Source: Haliscomenobacter sp. (GTDB lineage: Bacteria > Bacteroidota > Bacteroidia > Chitinophagales > Saprospiraceae). From it: DNA of 64,000 bases. Location: positions 124,001-188,000 of the forward strand of contig JADJPL010000005.1 in NCBI GenBank assembly GCA_016713275.1, written 5' to 3'. Positions 37,001-45,394 of this stretch are shown here, one piece after another. Numbering within the stretch: position 1 is the first letter of the stretch; every line of letters begins with the position of its first letter. The translations under genes and the position numbers were made by a program. The notes under the pieces were generated by a model. That model saw only the letters and a program-made list of their open reading frames with translations, did no database searches and was not told the DNA's origin.

Positions 37001-37624
37001 ATCGGTGTTCTGGTTGCCGGTTCCGTCCTGAAAAATCCAGTTTTTGGCAATATCGTTCAAAGCGGCAACGTACCCGCTGGCGTCCAGTCCCGTGCGCGGG
37101 CCGGTGTAAACCCCAACATCGATGCCGGCAGTAAGAACAATGGCGGTAGAACCGGCGGATAAGCCTGTATTATCCAGCGTACCAAAAGCAGAAGCCACGC
37201 TTGCATTACCTACCGCGGCCAGGAATTTGGTTGGAGAGATCGAATCGGTTCCAATGAAGAGGAAAATCCCTTCGTTGCTGGCGCTGAGAGCAAGATCAGG
37301 GCTCGTTACCGTTCCCCGGGTCACCGAAGTAGTCGCAGGATTGCTGGTGTTATAAAAGGCAATGACGGCGCCCGCAGGAATGGGGCTTGAGCCCGTATTC
37401 CAGATCAACGTACCTTCGTTGGTAGCGAAAGCAGTCCCGCTCCAGGACTTGTCTGCAAAGTAATACGTAGTATTTGCGGGCAACTCGACAAAAGTAACGA
37501 TGGCAAAGTTGTCGTTTCCGTCGGCATCAAACCCCACAAAGGCCAAGTCGCCTGGGTTTTGGCCAAGCAAAGAGATTGGGAACAGGCAAATGGCCAGCCC
37601 AATCAGGCGTAAAAAATGCTTCAT
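34052..37624 (-). CDS. 1190-residue T9SS surface protein: Ig-like, lamin-tail, Calx-beta and choice-of-anchor I domains
   Basis: Signal peptide (FLRLIGLAICLFPISLLGQ). After an N-terminal beta domain to about 220, an SbsA/Ig-like segment (about 230-325; VSIESAGQWNVRFSEGV), a lamin-tail domain (about 325-480; LRITEIMYNPPAG, SLEFIEIYNAG), a Calx-beta domain (about 505-620; VEVVNFTAKAGQDF, DIPENTLPEPD) and a beta-propeller of the choice-of-anchor I type (about 640-1100; PDGKRVLTANEGQPN, LITANEGDAREYDP, GPEPEGVV). The last 70 residues (AFPNPASDMVFLES and following) are a T9SS sorting domain. Such propellers are phytase- or alkaline-phosphatase-related in some families. It converges on the nuclease gene. 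Intact frame over 3.5 kb. Enzymatic activity not certain. Confidence 0.85.
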   Translation of the reverse strand: MKHFLRLIGLAICLFPISLLGQNPGDLAFVGFDADGNDNFAIVTFVELPANTTYYFADKSWSGTAFATNEGTLIWNTGSSPIPAGAVIAFYNTSNPATTSVTRGTVTSPDLALSASNEGIFLFIGTDSISPTKFLAAVGNASVASAFGTLDNTGLSAGSTAIVLTAGIDVGVYTGPRTGLDASGYVAALNDIAKNWIFQDGTGNQNTDGTPPDIPFDTTHFVISLTDNTAPSVAAVSIESAGQWNVRFSEGVTNTATNPANYLIQPALTIDSVVYDAGANTVKVFHFPMDNGVDYTLTVSNIADAAGNILAAPFVSGRLVFNTTNPDLRITEIMYNPPAGVDSLEFIEIYNAGSQTAVLGGLELKDLNAQTGAVGQINLVFPSMTLSPGEIVLVAPDGEGAKNFFAKDFIDLAFIGNALGNGGEALVIRNSIKEVIDSVNYDDVSPWPTAPDGAGPSLELKRLDVNANDGANWKPSTTLAGQVNSVNAFASPGVFVPLINSSVAFEKNSAIFTEGLKGARVQVKIDQAPQQDVKTVIEVVNFTAKAGQDFTLLADTLVFPKDSSASRTLFLDIPENTLPEPDRYFGLRIQSVDGGLIGDVKEMVAYIKDNDQPAISPAEDLTLSYSGSFAIGSGASAEIVAYDPASKRLFVVNSLQNKLEILSFGSLGSVGKIKSIDMSAFGIGIQSVAAKNGLIAAAVDGPNFGNGKAVFFNAEGEVQAQVEVGNLPDMITFTPDGKRVLTANEGQPNSAYTIDPEGSVSVINLPEDIKTLQQSDVTTVGFNAFDAQIETLRAAGVRIFGPNATVSKDLEPEYITFSEDGLTAYVTLQENNALAVVDLQMLKATAILPLGYKDHSLHQNALDVSDQSGEILFANYPILGAYMPDGIASFTVGGKGYLITANEGDAREYDPLEEELRFGFVEFVLDSAAFPNGSLLKQSALGRLTMTNQTGDTDKDGDFDQAYVLGGRSFSIWDSEGKLVFDSGDQFERITAADPTYGPIFNASNDNLNRKNRSDNKGPEPEGVVTALINGMHYAFISLERIGGVMVYNISNPQAPYFVQYINNRGVAQETGDLGPEGIIFLSAEESPNDTAMVIVANEISGTLTFYSLEGVVTSARNPFRAAQTMRAFPNPASDMVFLESFSDYQVIDQLGRVVLSVENQDRITVHSLTAGSYVVRRKDGAVAKMVIRD

Positions 37625-37793
37625 GTCGGATCGGATTTTTTAAAAAATTGATGGTCAATCAGTTATTTGGAATGCGAACTATAAAAGTAGGTTTGTAGGC
37701 AGGGTTATCAAAACGATTTGGGTTAATTTATTGTAACCTTTTGAACGTTTTCATTCAAAAAGGCCAACTTGCAGGTGGCAAAAACCGGGTTGT

Positions 37794-38255
37794 ATGGAAA
37801 TTCGAATCGAAAAAAAAGGACAGAGGAGCCGTCTCCTATGCATCCGGGCCGACGGATCATTTACCCAATCGGATTTAGGTCCTGGCCTACCCTACCACAA
37901 CGTCGCGCACTATGTAGCCGAACGGATTCTTGGATTGAACGGAGGCTTTTTCGGCCAAATTGCACAAGGCCGATCAATTGTGGAATTATCTGATAAATAC
38001 GTTATCCCTACCCTGGGCCCTCAGGCCCTGATTGCGGAAGTGCTGGCCCGAGCCACCGGCTCCATGGCCACAGGAGCTTGCCTGCCAGATGAATTTGTTC
38101 CCCTTGTCCAGGCTGAACTTACCCCGGAGCAGCAAAGGCTTGTTTCTTTTTTAGATAAAAATATTGGAAAGAAAATTTTAAATGAGTATAATAACATCAT
38201 AAAAAGGTATAATGATCTCCCCGATGAAACACACTTGTCACTGGAATGGGCCTAA
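37794..38255 (+). CDS. Hypothetical protein, possibly DNA/nucleotide-related, no family recognised
   Basis: 153 residues from ATG (MEIRIEKKGQRSRLLCIRAD). No signal peptide or membrane segment. The N-terminal third contains GLPYHNVAHYVAERILGL and a Gly-rich GGFFGQIAQG stretch; the C-terminal part is helical and charged (LVSFLDKNIGKKILNEYNN). I cannot name a family. It ends 32 bases inside the next gene if that one starts at 38224, so they are probably translationally coupled. Confidence 0.5.
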   Translation: MEIRIEKKGQRSRLLCIRADGSFTQSDLGPGLPYHNVAHYVAERILGLNGGFFGQIAQGRSIVELSDKYVIPTLGPQALIAEVLARATGSMATGACLPDEFVPLVQAELTPEQQRLVSFLDKNIGKKILNEYNNIIKRYNDLPDETHLSLEWA

Positions 38256-39138
38256 CTCCCACCAACTTGGGCGTCTGGTGTTAGGCATTATCTTTTGCCT
38301 AAGCGCTTTCCTTCCTGCCAACGCCCAGAAAAAACACGTGCGGTTGCCGGAATGCTTGCCGGAAGTATCCGGTTTGGCGATCGTTTCGCCGGATAGCCTT
38401 TGGTGGCACAACGACAGCGGCGCCGGTCCGGTCCTGTACTGCACCGACCGGCAGGGGAATCTTCTTAAAGAAATGCCTCTAACAACAGCCCGGAATGAAG
38501 ATTGGGAAGATTTGGCGCGAGATGCCCAGGGAAGGATCTACATTGGAGACTGCGGGAACAACCGCAACCAGCGGAAAAACCTGCGGATTTACATCTTCGA
38601 TCCCCTGATAGGCCTGGCGGACAGCATCCTGTTTCACTACCCTGATCAGGACGCGTTCCCTCCCCCACCCTCCGCCTGCAATTTCGACATGGAGGGTTTT
38701 TTCTTTTTTCAGGATTCTTTGCATTTGTTCTCCAAAAATCGCTTAGGAGCAGGCAATTATTACACCAAACATTACGTGATTCCTTCCAAACCAGGAATTT
38801 ATACCGCTCAATTGCGCGATAGTATGCTCCTCCCTAAACGGGTGGTGACCGGCGCCGCCGTTTCACCGGATGGAAAAACGGTGGCCTTACTATCCTATTT
38901 CTTCAAAATATCCTTGGGCTTCATTCCCAAATCGCGGACAACGGTTTTTATGCTTTCCGGCTTTCCCGGAACGGATTTCACCAAAGGGCAGGTTCGGAAA
39001 AAACGAATCCCTCACGGATTTCGGCCTTCGCAATTCGAAGCCATCGACTTCACTCCCGACGGGAATCTGATCATCGCTTCAGAGAAAACGCCGGTCTATC
39101 CGAACAAGTTTAAGGTAGTCAGGATGGAAAGGATGTAG
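38224..39138 (+). CDS. Secreted beta-propeller-like protein
   Basis: 304 residues from the inner ATG at 38224; 38212 is also possible. The N-terminal region has a signal peptide (LVLGIIFCLSAFLPANAQ). The mature part starts VRLPECLPEVSGLAIVSPD and repeats propeller-like units with DLARDAQGRIYIGDCGNN, CNFDMEGFFFF, VTGAAVSPDGKTVALLSYF and FEAIDFTPDGNLIIASEK. This is the pattern of NHL/SMP-30 or phytase-like propellers with calcium-binding loops, but no catalytic set is visible. It overlaps the preceding gene. Its final residues (RMERM and stop) are encoded by the beginning of the nonad array 39122-39211. Confidence 0.7.
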   Translation: MKHTCHWNGPNSHQLGRLVLGIIFCLSAFLPANAQKKHVRLPECLPEVSGLAIVSPDSLWWHNDSGAGPVLYCTDRQGNLLKEMPLTTARNEDWEDLARDAQGRIYIGDCGNNRNQRKNLRIYIFDPLIGLADSILFHYPDQDAFPPPPSACNFDMEGFFFFQDSLHLFSKNRLGAGNYYTKHYVIPSKPGIYTAQLRDSMLLPKRVVTGAAVSPDGKTVALLSYFFKISLGFIPKSRTTVFMLSGFPGTDFTKGQVRKKRIPHGFRPSQFEAIDFTPDGNLIIASEKTPVYPNKFKVVRMERM

Positions 39139-39265
39139 GGGATGTAGAGGATGTAGGGGATGTAGGGGATGTAGGGGATGTAGAGGATGTAGGGGATGTA
39201 GAGGATGTAAGCCCCGTACTTCGTAAATCATACTTCGTACTTCGTAAATCGTACCTCGTACTTCG
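39122..39265. repeat. Composite array: nonads then heptads
   Basis: 39122-39211: ten 9-bp units (ggatggaaa, ggatgtagg, ggatgtaga, ending ggatgtaag). 39217-39265: seven 7-bp units (tacttcg, taaatca, tacttcg, tacttcg, taaatcg, tacctcg, tacttcg). The heptad-nonad boundary corresponds to that at 21430-21545 in reverse complement. The first units code for the end of the propeller protein, and its stop codon is the tag of ggatgtag. Confidence 0.85.
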
Positions 39266-39268
39266 TTC

Positions 39269-39635
39269 CATAACTATGGCTTGTCCGTAAATTGCCCTCC
39301 GCAGCCCGGAGCCCGTGGGGAACGCCGTTCCCGTTCGAAGAACGGGATCGCCTTATGGGGTCAACCGCTCGGCATGGAGGATAAACGCAATGCCTGGCTG
39401 TTCAAAGCGGTTGAAGCCCATAAAGCGAAGGCGTTCCCCCCGGAACACAAGGGTGAAGGATACCGCCACTTTGGTTCTTTTTTTGGGCGAGCAAAAAGAA
39501 CATACCCAGACCGGGGGCAACACGGAAGTGGGAAAGCAGCAAACCATGGTTTAGGAAAAAATACTACAAGATTAGCCTTTGCCATGGGATTAAGAAATAC
39601 CGCTCGCGCCATGCATTGCGTTTTGAGATAGCTTA
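39269..39635. repeat. Inverted-repeat element, copy 2, with inverted core
   Basis: 39269-39370 is the reverse complement of the core 24039-24139 of copy 1 with only a few mismatches, including the gttcgaagaac palindrome. 39555-39635 matches copy 1's right module in the same direction (aaaaaatactacaagat through ttttgagatagctta). Between them (39371-39554) is sequence not found in copy 1. No left inverted repeat is seen. The open frames here are weak and repeat-derived, so I call no gene. It lies between two convergent genes. Confidence 0.75.
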
Positions 39636-39636
39636 T

Positions 39637-39670
39637 AAAAAAAGGCGCAAGGTTTGACCTTGCGCCTTTT
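39637..39670. terminator. Bidirectional rho-independent terminator
   Basis: aaaaggcgcaaggt pairs perfectly with accttgcgcctttt over a short loop (ttg), and the arms end in A and T runs, so it can stop transcription from either side. It is 20 bases after the SusD stop on the minus strand. Confidence 0.8.
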
Positions 39671-39690
39671 GCCTTACGCCTTAAGCCTGC

Positions 39691-41012
39691 TTAAATGGCT
39701 GGATCAGCCGGCGTATTTGGATTAGTCAACCGCTCCTGATCGGGGTAGGGATAGAAATTGCGGTTGCGCTCAAAAGTGAGCGGAACGGGGTTGAGATTTG
39801 TTGGTGGCGCCGGGCGGCCGAAGCGGCGGCTATCCTCCAGGCGGACGCCGCTGAGGAATAATTCAGCGCTGCGCTGCCGGTATACCTCCAGCAACAAGTC
39901 GGCATTGGTCACTGAGCCGGAATACGCCGGGAGGTTGGCGTGGACCCCGAAAGGATCGCCCGAAGCCTGGGTTCTGACGGCATTAATATCCGTCAGCGCG
40001 GCGTCCAGGCTGCCGTTCGTTCTCAAGAGGGCCTCTGCCCGCATCAGGCGCACCTCGTCGGGCGTATATACCGGAATGGGTCTATCGATCGCATGAAAGA
40101 AGCCTTTGAGCGTTTTCAGTGTTTCCCCCCTACGGTGCTGTCCGGCCTACTCAGAAAGAAGCCCAAACGCCCGTCCGCTGCGTCAAACAGGCTGGCAGGC
40201 AAGCCAAAGTTCTCCCTTGGAGAATAGTTTTTCGACACCAGCATTTCCTGGTAAATCGGGTTTGGGCTTTGAGAACTGTAGACGAATTGCGATTTGGTGT
40301 TGAGGTTGACCAAATTGGCAGCAGCCAGCGCTTCTGCATTCTTCCCCAGCATCAGATTATAGCGAGCTCGGTAGGCGTTGATCGTGCTGAGCAAATCAAA
40401 GTTAGCTCCTATGACGCGGGTATTGAATTCAGCGGAGGGCGGAGTCGACGCCAGCAAAGCAGCTGCCGCGTCCAGTAACCGGACAGCCTCTGTAAGCCCC
40501 TGGGCGCGTGGGGAGAACACTGCTTTTCCGCTTACATCTGTTTGGATCGGAAATTGTTCGTATCCGGTCGCCAAACCGCCTAAGGCCATCGCCTTGAATA
40601 AATGCGCGTGGGCCATGACCCCGCTCAAGGTGGCGGGATCGGACGCTAACACCGTTGGGGCGTTTTCGATCAGGTCCTCTGCCATTCCCATGACCCGATA
40701 CATCCGTTGCCAAAGCCGGAAAATGTTTCCGTTAAAGGTAGGCAATGCCGTGCCCCCGGCTTCAATTTCCAGCACACTGGTAAAAGTGGTAACCCCTTTT
40801 AACTCCCTCGACGTAGCTCCAGTGGTATAAATGAGCTCGCCGAGCGCTGCGGTGCTGTAATTCTGCTTCATCCCTATGCTCAGGGTGATCATTCCTTCCC
40901 TGGTTGAAAGAACCTGCGCATCGGATGGCGCATTAGGGTTGACGTATTCCAGTTCGCAAGAACTGACCAGAAAAAGAAAGAAAAAAGGCAAAAACTTTAT
41001 GATGGTTTTCAT
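39691..41012 (-). CDS. SusD/RagB-like surface lipoprotein, pair 1 (frameshifted)
   Basis: About 440 residues. From ATG 41012 a lipoprotein signal ends FLFLVSSCELEYV. The SusD fold is shown by LPTFNGNIFRLWQRMYRVM, TPDEVRLMRAEALLR (TPR-like helices) and the C-terminal RQRSAELFLSGVRLEDSRRFG followed by NFYPYPDQERLTNPNTP. SusD proteins bind the substrate at the surface and hand it to the SusC channel. The frame breaks at C6 (40125-40130, plus strand); one more base joins RPDSTVGG to ETLKTLKGFFHAIDRP. It lies 62 bp downstream of its susC partner. Substrate not predictable from sequence. Rather short for a SusD (usually 500 or more). Confidence 0.85.
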
Positions 41013-41074
41013 AATCCTCAATTTTCAAATGAAGAAAGAACAATTTGCTTGGTTCTCCGGGGGCCGGTCCGAAG

Positions 41075-44000
41075 CTAGAAATTGGCATTCATACCTAGAA
41101 TGAACATCCTTGGGATCGGTACTTCCACAAAGTCAAAGCCCCGAACGGCATTGTCCTGGCCGGCTGCGTTGACTTCGGGGTCAAACCCACTATAATTGTC
41201 GATCGAAAGCAGGTTCCGGCCGGCAGCAGTAATCCTCAGGCCGCGAAGCAAGCCTTTTGTAGGAATATCGTACGAGACGGAAATCTCCCGAAGTTTGATA
41301 AAGCTACCGTCCTCGATCCATTCGCCCAGAATACCGAACAAGGCAGCGCTTGTTCCTTTGGGCACTTCGCCTTTGAGTTCTGCTTCATACCCTTTCAATC
41401 CGCCGTAGAGGTCGCGGTCCCCTACCCGCTTGGTAAAGTTGAATACGTCGAATCCCAGCATGCCATCCCACTGCATTCGGAAGGTAAGCTTGTTGATACT
41501 CACTTCGTTCACCCAAGCTACTACGCTCACCGGGTTGGGATCGCCGACGACCTTCACCAACGGCGTACCGGAAGGTTGCCCGTTGGCGTCCCGGCCAACG
41601 GTATAGGTCCCATTAGGCCCCTGAACGCCGCGCTCTCTCTGTGGCAGGCCAGCGGCGGTCAGCAAATAGGTTCCATCCGGGTTGGTTGCGGCGAATCCGG
41701 TATAGAATGCGCCCAGTGGGTAGCCATTAACAGCAGCCACCTGGCTGAATCCGCCGGCGAATGGCAACACCCCATTGCCTTCCACTCCATTGACGACGTT
41801 GTCGTTGCTGGTGTAGTTGAACGTCGTCACCCATTGGAATTGAGAGGTATTAACCGGTACCGCTTTCACCATGAATTCAAAGCCTTTGTTGGTCATCGTA
41901 CCTACGTTGATCAAGCGGTTGTTGAAACCGGTCGTCGGAGAAAGCGTCCGGTTCAGGATCAGGTCCTTTACGTCTTTGTTGTAGTAGGTAAATTCCAGGC
42001 TCAGGCGGTCGTTTAGCATGGTAAGGTCTGCCCCCACTTCAAATTCTGTCTGCCGCTCAGGGACCACCGTGAAGTTCCCGAGTTGCTGAGGCGCCAGATA
42101 GCCCGTCTGCCCGCCGTACACAATGGGGCCATAGTTGGTAAACCGGTCGTACACCCCAATAGCCGTCAGGTTGCCGGATTGCCCCCAAGCCGCGCGGATT
42201 TTGAAATTCGGGAATAGTTTGCCCAGGCCGGAATCTTTCCAGAAGCCCAGGTTGCTGGCGACAAGGCTACCGCTCACCTTGGGGAAAAACTGCCAGCGGT
42301 TATCTTCTCCATAAACGGAAGACGCATCCACCCGGGCAGCCCCTGTGAGGAAAAGCAGGTCGTGAATTCCAAACGATTGCTGAGCAAAAGCGCCCATGAT
42401 CGTACGCTCGGAGCGGAATTCGCCGGCAACGACCGTCCCGTTGTTCACGGTCTCTCCAAAAGCGCCCAACTGCTGAGCCTGAGCGCTAAACGAGTTGGTG
42501 CGGTCGTACTGCAAGGTTGCGCCAACGCCGGTGGTCGATTTTAGCCAGTCGGACAAATCGGTCCGGTAGCTGATATTAAGGTCGTTGTTAATCTGGAAAA
42601 CCGTCGCATCTGCCCTCCGGGAAAACCCGCCGTCATAAGAAGGCGTCGTATTTTTGGGAGGAATATACGCGGTGGCGATTTGGGTATAGTTATCCATGCC
42701 CACCACATAGTCGATGTTCAGCCCCAGAACCGGTTTGATATTCACCTGAATATCGCCGATAAAGCGGTTGGTTTGCTGGCGGAAATCAAAACGGTCAATC
42801 GCCTCCAGAGGGTTGGTCCGGCGTAGCACGTTGGTAGGCGCGGTAGACGGGTAGATGCCTGTTGCAGGGTCGGGCTCCGGGTTGATGAAGTTATTGGCAA
42901 AGATAAAGCCGGTCAGGGCGCCGTATGCTTCAACCAAGCCCCCGTTGGGGATTTCGCGGCTGGAACTGACTACATAATTGGCGCCTGCATCCACCTTGAT
43001 CATCTTCCCTACCTTTTGGGACAGCCGGAGACGTAAGCTATTCCGGCTAAAATCGGAGCCATCGACAATCCTCTTGTTATACAAATTGGACCCGGATACG
43101 TAGTACTTGGTGCTCGCTGTTCCTCCGGATACGGAGAGGGAGTTTTCCGTTCCAATCCCGTCCCGGAAGATGAGGTCCTGATAATCATACCGCTCCACAG
43201 GCCGCTGGCTCAGATCCGTGGCGGTAGTGTTGTTAAAAGCAAAGGGATATTCGTTATACGGCAGCTTTTTACGCAGCTGGTTGAGCCGGATCTGGGTACT
43301 GAAGGACACCCGGGCAGCGCCTTCTGTGCCTTTCTTGGTAAAGATCTGGACGACCCCGTTGTTCGCGCGGGATCCGTAGATAGCGGCTGCAGCGGCGCCT
43401 TTGATGATCTCGATGCGCTCAATGTCGTTTGGATTAATATCCACCAGGCGGTTTTGGGCATAACCGCCCAAGTCGATCAGTTGCCGGGAATCGTTGTTCA
43501 CAATAACTCCGTCTACGATGAAAAGCGGATCAGAAGAGCCCACAATAGTACTGGGGCCGCGCAAACGGACGGTGATCCCGCCGGCAGGGTTGCCGGAGTT
43601 TTGGGTCACCTGGGCGCCGGAGATCTTGCCCTGCAGGGCGCCGTCGATGGAAACGGCATTGGCATTGGCTAAATCTTTGGAACTCAAGGAAGAGATCGAG
43701 TTTCCTAATTCCCTTTTGGCAGTGTTGGCCACGGTGCCTGTAACGACCACTTCATCCAGGCTAAGAATGTCCTCCTCTACCTGAAAATTTTGCTCTACCT
43801 GGTTTCCCGTGATGGAAATGGTCATAGAGGCGGTGCGATACCCTACGCTGGTGACCACCAACACGTAGGGACCAGGATCCACAACGGCCTCGAAGGAATA
43901 ATTTCCGTCCAGATCAGCAAACCCACCGAAGCGGGTGTCCTGTAATGCAACGGAGGCGCCGATCACGCCCGCTCCATTTTTGTCGGTAATCTTGCCCTTG

Positions 44001-44101
44001 ATCAGGACTTGGGCAGACAAGGAAGAAAAGCTGAGAAGAAATAAAGCGGCTAAAACAGCCACCCTAAAACCTCCCCGTTTAGTCAGCGTCAATTTTGTCA
44101 T
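41075..44101 (-). CDS. SusC/RagA-type TonB-linked outer-membrane transporter, pair 1
   Basis: 1008 residues from ATG 44101. Signal peptide (FRVAVLAALFLLSFSSLSAQ), a CarboxypepD-like domain (IKGKITDKNGAGVIGASV, DLDGNYSFEA), the TonB-box region LDEVVVTGT, plug (LRGPSTIVGSSDPLFIVDGV, DIERIEIIKGAAAAAIYGSRA) and a barrel with an aromatic final strand (MFILGMNANF). Full length and in frame. A Gly/Phe-ended barrel strand closes the protein, as in this family. SusD lies 62 bp downstream. Immediately upstream, about 100 bp from the start, is the 600-bp octad array, which should lie in or next to its promoter. Confidence 0.92.
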   Translation of the reverse strand: MTKLTLTKRGGFRVAVLAALFLLSFSSLSAQVLIKGKITDKNGAGVIGASVALQDTRFGGFADLDGNYSFEAVVDPGPYVLVVTSVGYRTASMTISITGNQVEQNFQVEEDILSLDEVVVTGTVANTAKRELGNSISSLSSKDLANANAVSIDGALQGKISGAQVTQNSGNPAGGITVRLRGPSTIVGSSDPLFIVDGVIVNNDSRQLIDLGGYAQNRLVDINPNDIERIEIIKGAAAAAIYGSRANNGVVQIFTKKGTEGAARVSFSTQIRLNQLRKKLPYNEYPFAFNNTTATDLSQRPVERYDYQDLIFRDGIGTENSLSVSGGTASTKYYVSGSNLYNKRIVDGSDFSRNSLRLRLSQKVGKMIKVDAGANYVVSSSREIPNGGLVEAYGALTGFIFANNFINPEPDPATGIYPSTAPTNVLRRTNPLEAIDRFDFRQQTNRFIGDIQVNIKPVLGLNIDYVVGMDNYTQIATAYIPPKNTTPSYDGGFSRRADATVFQINNDLNISYRTDLSDWLKSTTGVGATLQYDRTNSFSAQAQQLGAFGETVNNGTVVAGEFRSERTIMGAFAQQSFGIHDLLFLTGAARVDASSVYGEDNRWQFFPKVSGSLVASNLGFWKDSGLGKLFPNFKIRAAWGQSGNLTAIGVYDRFTNYGPIVYGGQTGYLAPQQLGNFTVVPERQTEFEVGADLTMLNDRLSLEFTYYNKDVKDLILNRTLSPTTGFNNRLINVGTMTNKGFEFMVKAVPVNTSQFQWVTTFNYTSNDNVVNGVEGNGVLPFAGGFSQVAAVNGYPLGAFYTGFAATNPDGTYLLTAAGLPQRERGVQGPNGTYTVGRDANGQPSGTPLVKVVGDPNPVSVVAWVNEVSINKLTFRMQWDGMLGFDVFNFTKRVGDRDLYGGLKGYEAELKGEVPKGTSAALFGILGEWIEDGSFIKLREISVSYDIPTKGLLRGLRITAAGRNLLSIDNYSGFDPEVNAAGQDNAVRGFDFVEVPIPRMFILGMNANF

Positions 44102-44202
44102 AGAACCAGTGTTTTTGGTAGGTAATGCAATCAAAGCCCCCTTGAGCGGTTTGCGCCAAAAGGCTGGGAAAGCTAAGAAATTAAATGCGGATGGGCAAGA
44201 AA

Positions 44203-44826
44203 GTTGCGAGGTTGCGAGGTTGAGGGGTTGAGGGGTTGCGGGGTTGCGGGGTTGAGGGGTTGCGAGGTTGCGAAGTTGCGAAGTTGCGAGGTTGCGGGGT
44301 TGAGGGGTTGCGAGGTTGCGAGGTTGCGAGGTTGCGAAGTTGCGAGGTTGCGAGGTTGCGAGGTTGCGAGGTTGCGAGGTTGCGAGGTTGCGGGGTTGCG
44401 GGGTTGCGAGGTTGCGAGGTTGCGGGGTTATGAGGTTGCGAGGTTGCGAAGTTGCGAGGTTGCGGGGTTGAGGGGTTGCGAGGTTGCGAGGTTGCGAGGT
44501 TGCGGGGTTGCGAGGTTGCGAGGTTGCGAGGGTTGCGAGGTTGCAGGGTTGCGAGGTTGCGAGGTTGCGAGGTTGCGGGGTGGGGGGGGGGGTGAGGTTG
44601 CGAGGTTGCGGGGTTGCGAGGTTGCGGGGTTGGGGGTTGGGTTGCGGGTGGGTTGCGAGGGTTGCGGGTTGAGGGTTGCGAGGTTGCGGGGTTGCGAGGT
44701 TGCGAGGTTGTGAGGTTGCGAGGTTGCGGGGTTGAGGGGTTGAGGGGTTGCGAGGTTGCGAGGTTGTGAAGTTGCGAGGTTGCGGGGTTGAGGGGTTGAG
44801 GGTTGCGAGGTTGCGAGGTTGAGGGA
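44203..44826. repeat. Octad tandem array (gttgcgag), about 77 units
   Basis: Uninterrupted 8-bp units, mainly gttgcgag with variants gttgcggg, gttgaggg, gttgcgaa and gttgtgag, over 620 bp. One short break lies around 44578-44595, where a G11 run appears. G-rich on the plus strand. It starts two bases after the deaminase stop and ends about 100 bp upstream of susC (44101). Protein-like frames in it (RGCEVARL repeated) are an artefact of 24-base units. Confidence 0.92.
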
Positions 44827-44828
44827 AG

Positions 44829-45296
44829 TCAATACAGGGTTCCTTGCCAGTGTTTCATGAAGGCTTCGATTTCAGGGACGGGAAGGTGTATGGAGGGCAG
44901 GAGACGGGTTTCCAGAGGAAGGGTAAGTTCCTGATAGATCAGGGCGTCGTTGAAGCCGATGGCGGCGGCGTCTTCGCGGGTGCAGGCGAAGACCAGGCGG
45001 GCCGGCTGAGCCCAGTAAATAGCGCCCAGGCACATAGGGCAAGGTTCGCAGGTAGCGTAGACGGTGCAGCCGCTGAGGTGGTATTGACCCAGGGCTTTGC
45101 AGGCATCCCGGATGGCGACGACCTCGGCGTGCGCGGTGGGGTCATTGGAAAGCAAGACTTCATTGTGGCCCCGGCCGACCATCTGCCCGTCGCGGACGAT
45201 GACGCAGCCGAAGGGGCCGCCATGGCCGGTGGAGATGCCGGATTGGGCTTCTTGAAATGCCTCCAGCATATAGAATTCATCTTGCCCTTTTTCCAT
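44829..45296 (-). CDS. Nucleoside/guanine deaminase family protein
   Basis: 155 residues, complete. Cytidine-deaminase-like fold with the zinc site HAE (in TAHAEVVAIRDAC, about 55) and PCPMCLGAIYWA (about 84), as in guanine deaminase and tRNA adenosine deaminase. The block VFACTREDAAAIGFNDALIYQEL resembles the guanine deaminase GuaD subfamily, which converts guanine to xanthine. It lies between two SusCD pairs on the same strand: 99 bp after the first SusD and 727 bp before the next susC. This suggests, weakly, that the loci deal with purines or nucleosides. Its end touches the octad array. Confidence 0.85.
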   Translation of the reverse strand: MEKGQDEFYMLEAFQEAQSGISTGHGGPFGCVIVRDGQMVGRGHNEVLLSNDPTAHAEVVAIRDACKALGQYHLSGCTVYATCEPCPMCLGAIYWAQPARLVFACTREDAAAIGFNDALIYQELTLPLETRLLPSIHLPVPEIEAFMKHWQGTLY

Positions 45297-45317
45297 ATGG
45301 ATTTGGTAAAATCAGCA

Positions 45318-45348
45318 CCGGGAGCATTTGCGATGCAAACGCTCCCGG
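45318..45348 (-). terminator. Hairpin after SusD, pair 2
   Basis: ccgggagc and gctcccgg flank complementary tttgc and gcaaa inside, giving a strong stem with loop gat. On the minus strand it is 47 bases after the SusD stop and is followed by a short T-rich stretch. It lies just before the deaminase start. Probable terminator or processing hairpin. Confidence 0.5.
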
Positions 45349-45394
45349 CGGCTAAACGAATGAATAGGTATTTCTAAAAAGGGACGAATGCCCA

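Noticed and set aside
39281..39631. Open frame of 116 codons on the plus strand
   Set aside because: It lies entirely within the repeat element (39269-39635), whose sister copy at 23931-24245 is non-coding; no homologue features.
44203..44826. Long apparent reading frames through the octad array on both strands (repeating RGCEVARL or NLATSQPR patterns)
   Set aside because: Eight-base units give 24-base, stop-free periods in several frames at once; no start signal and no neighbouring coding context support a protein.
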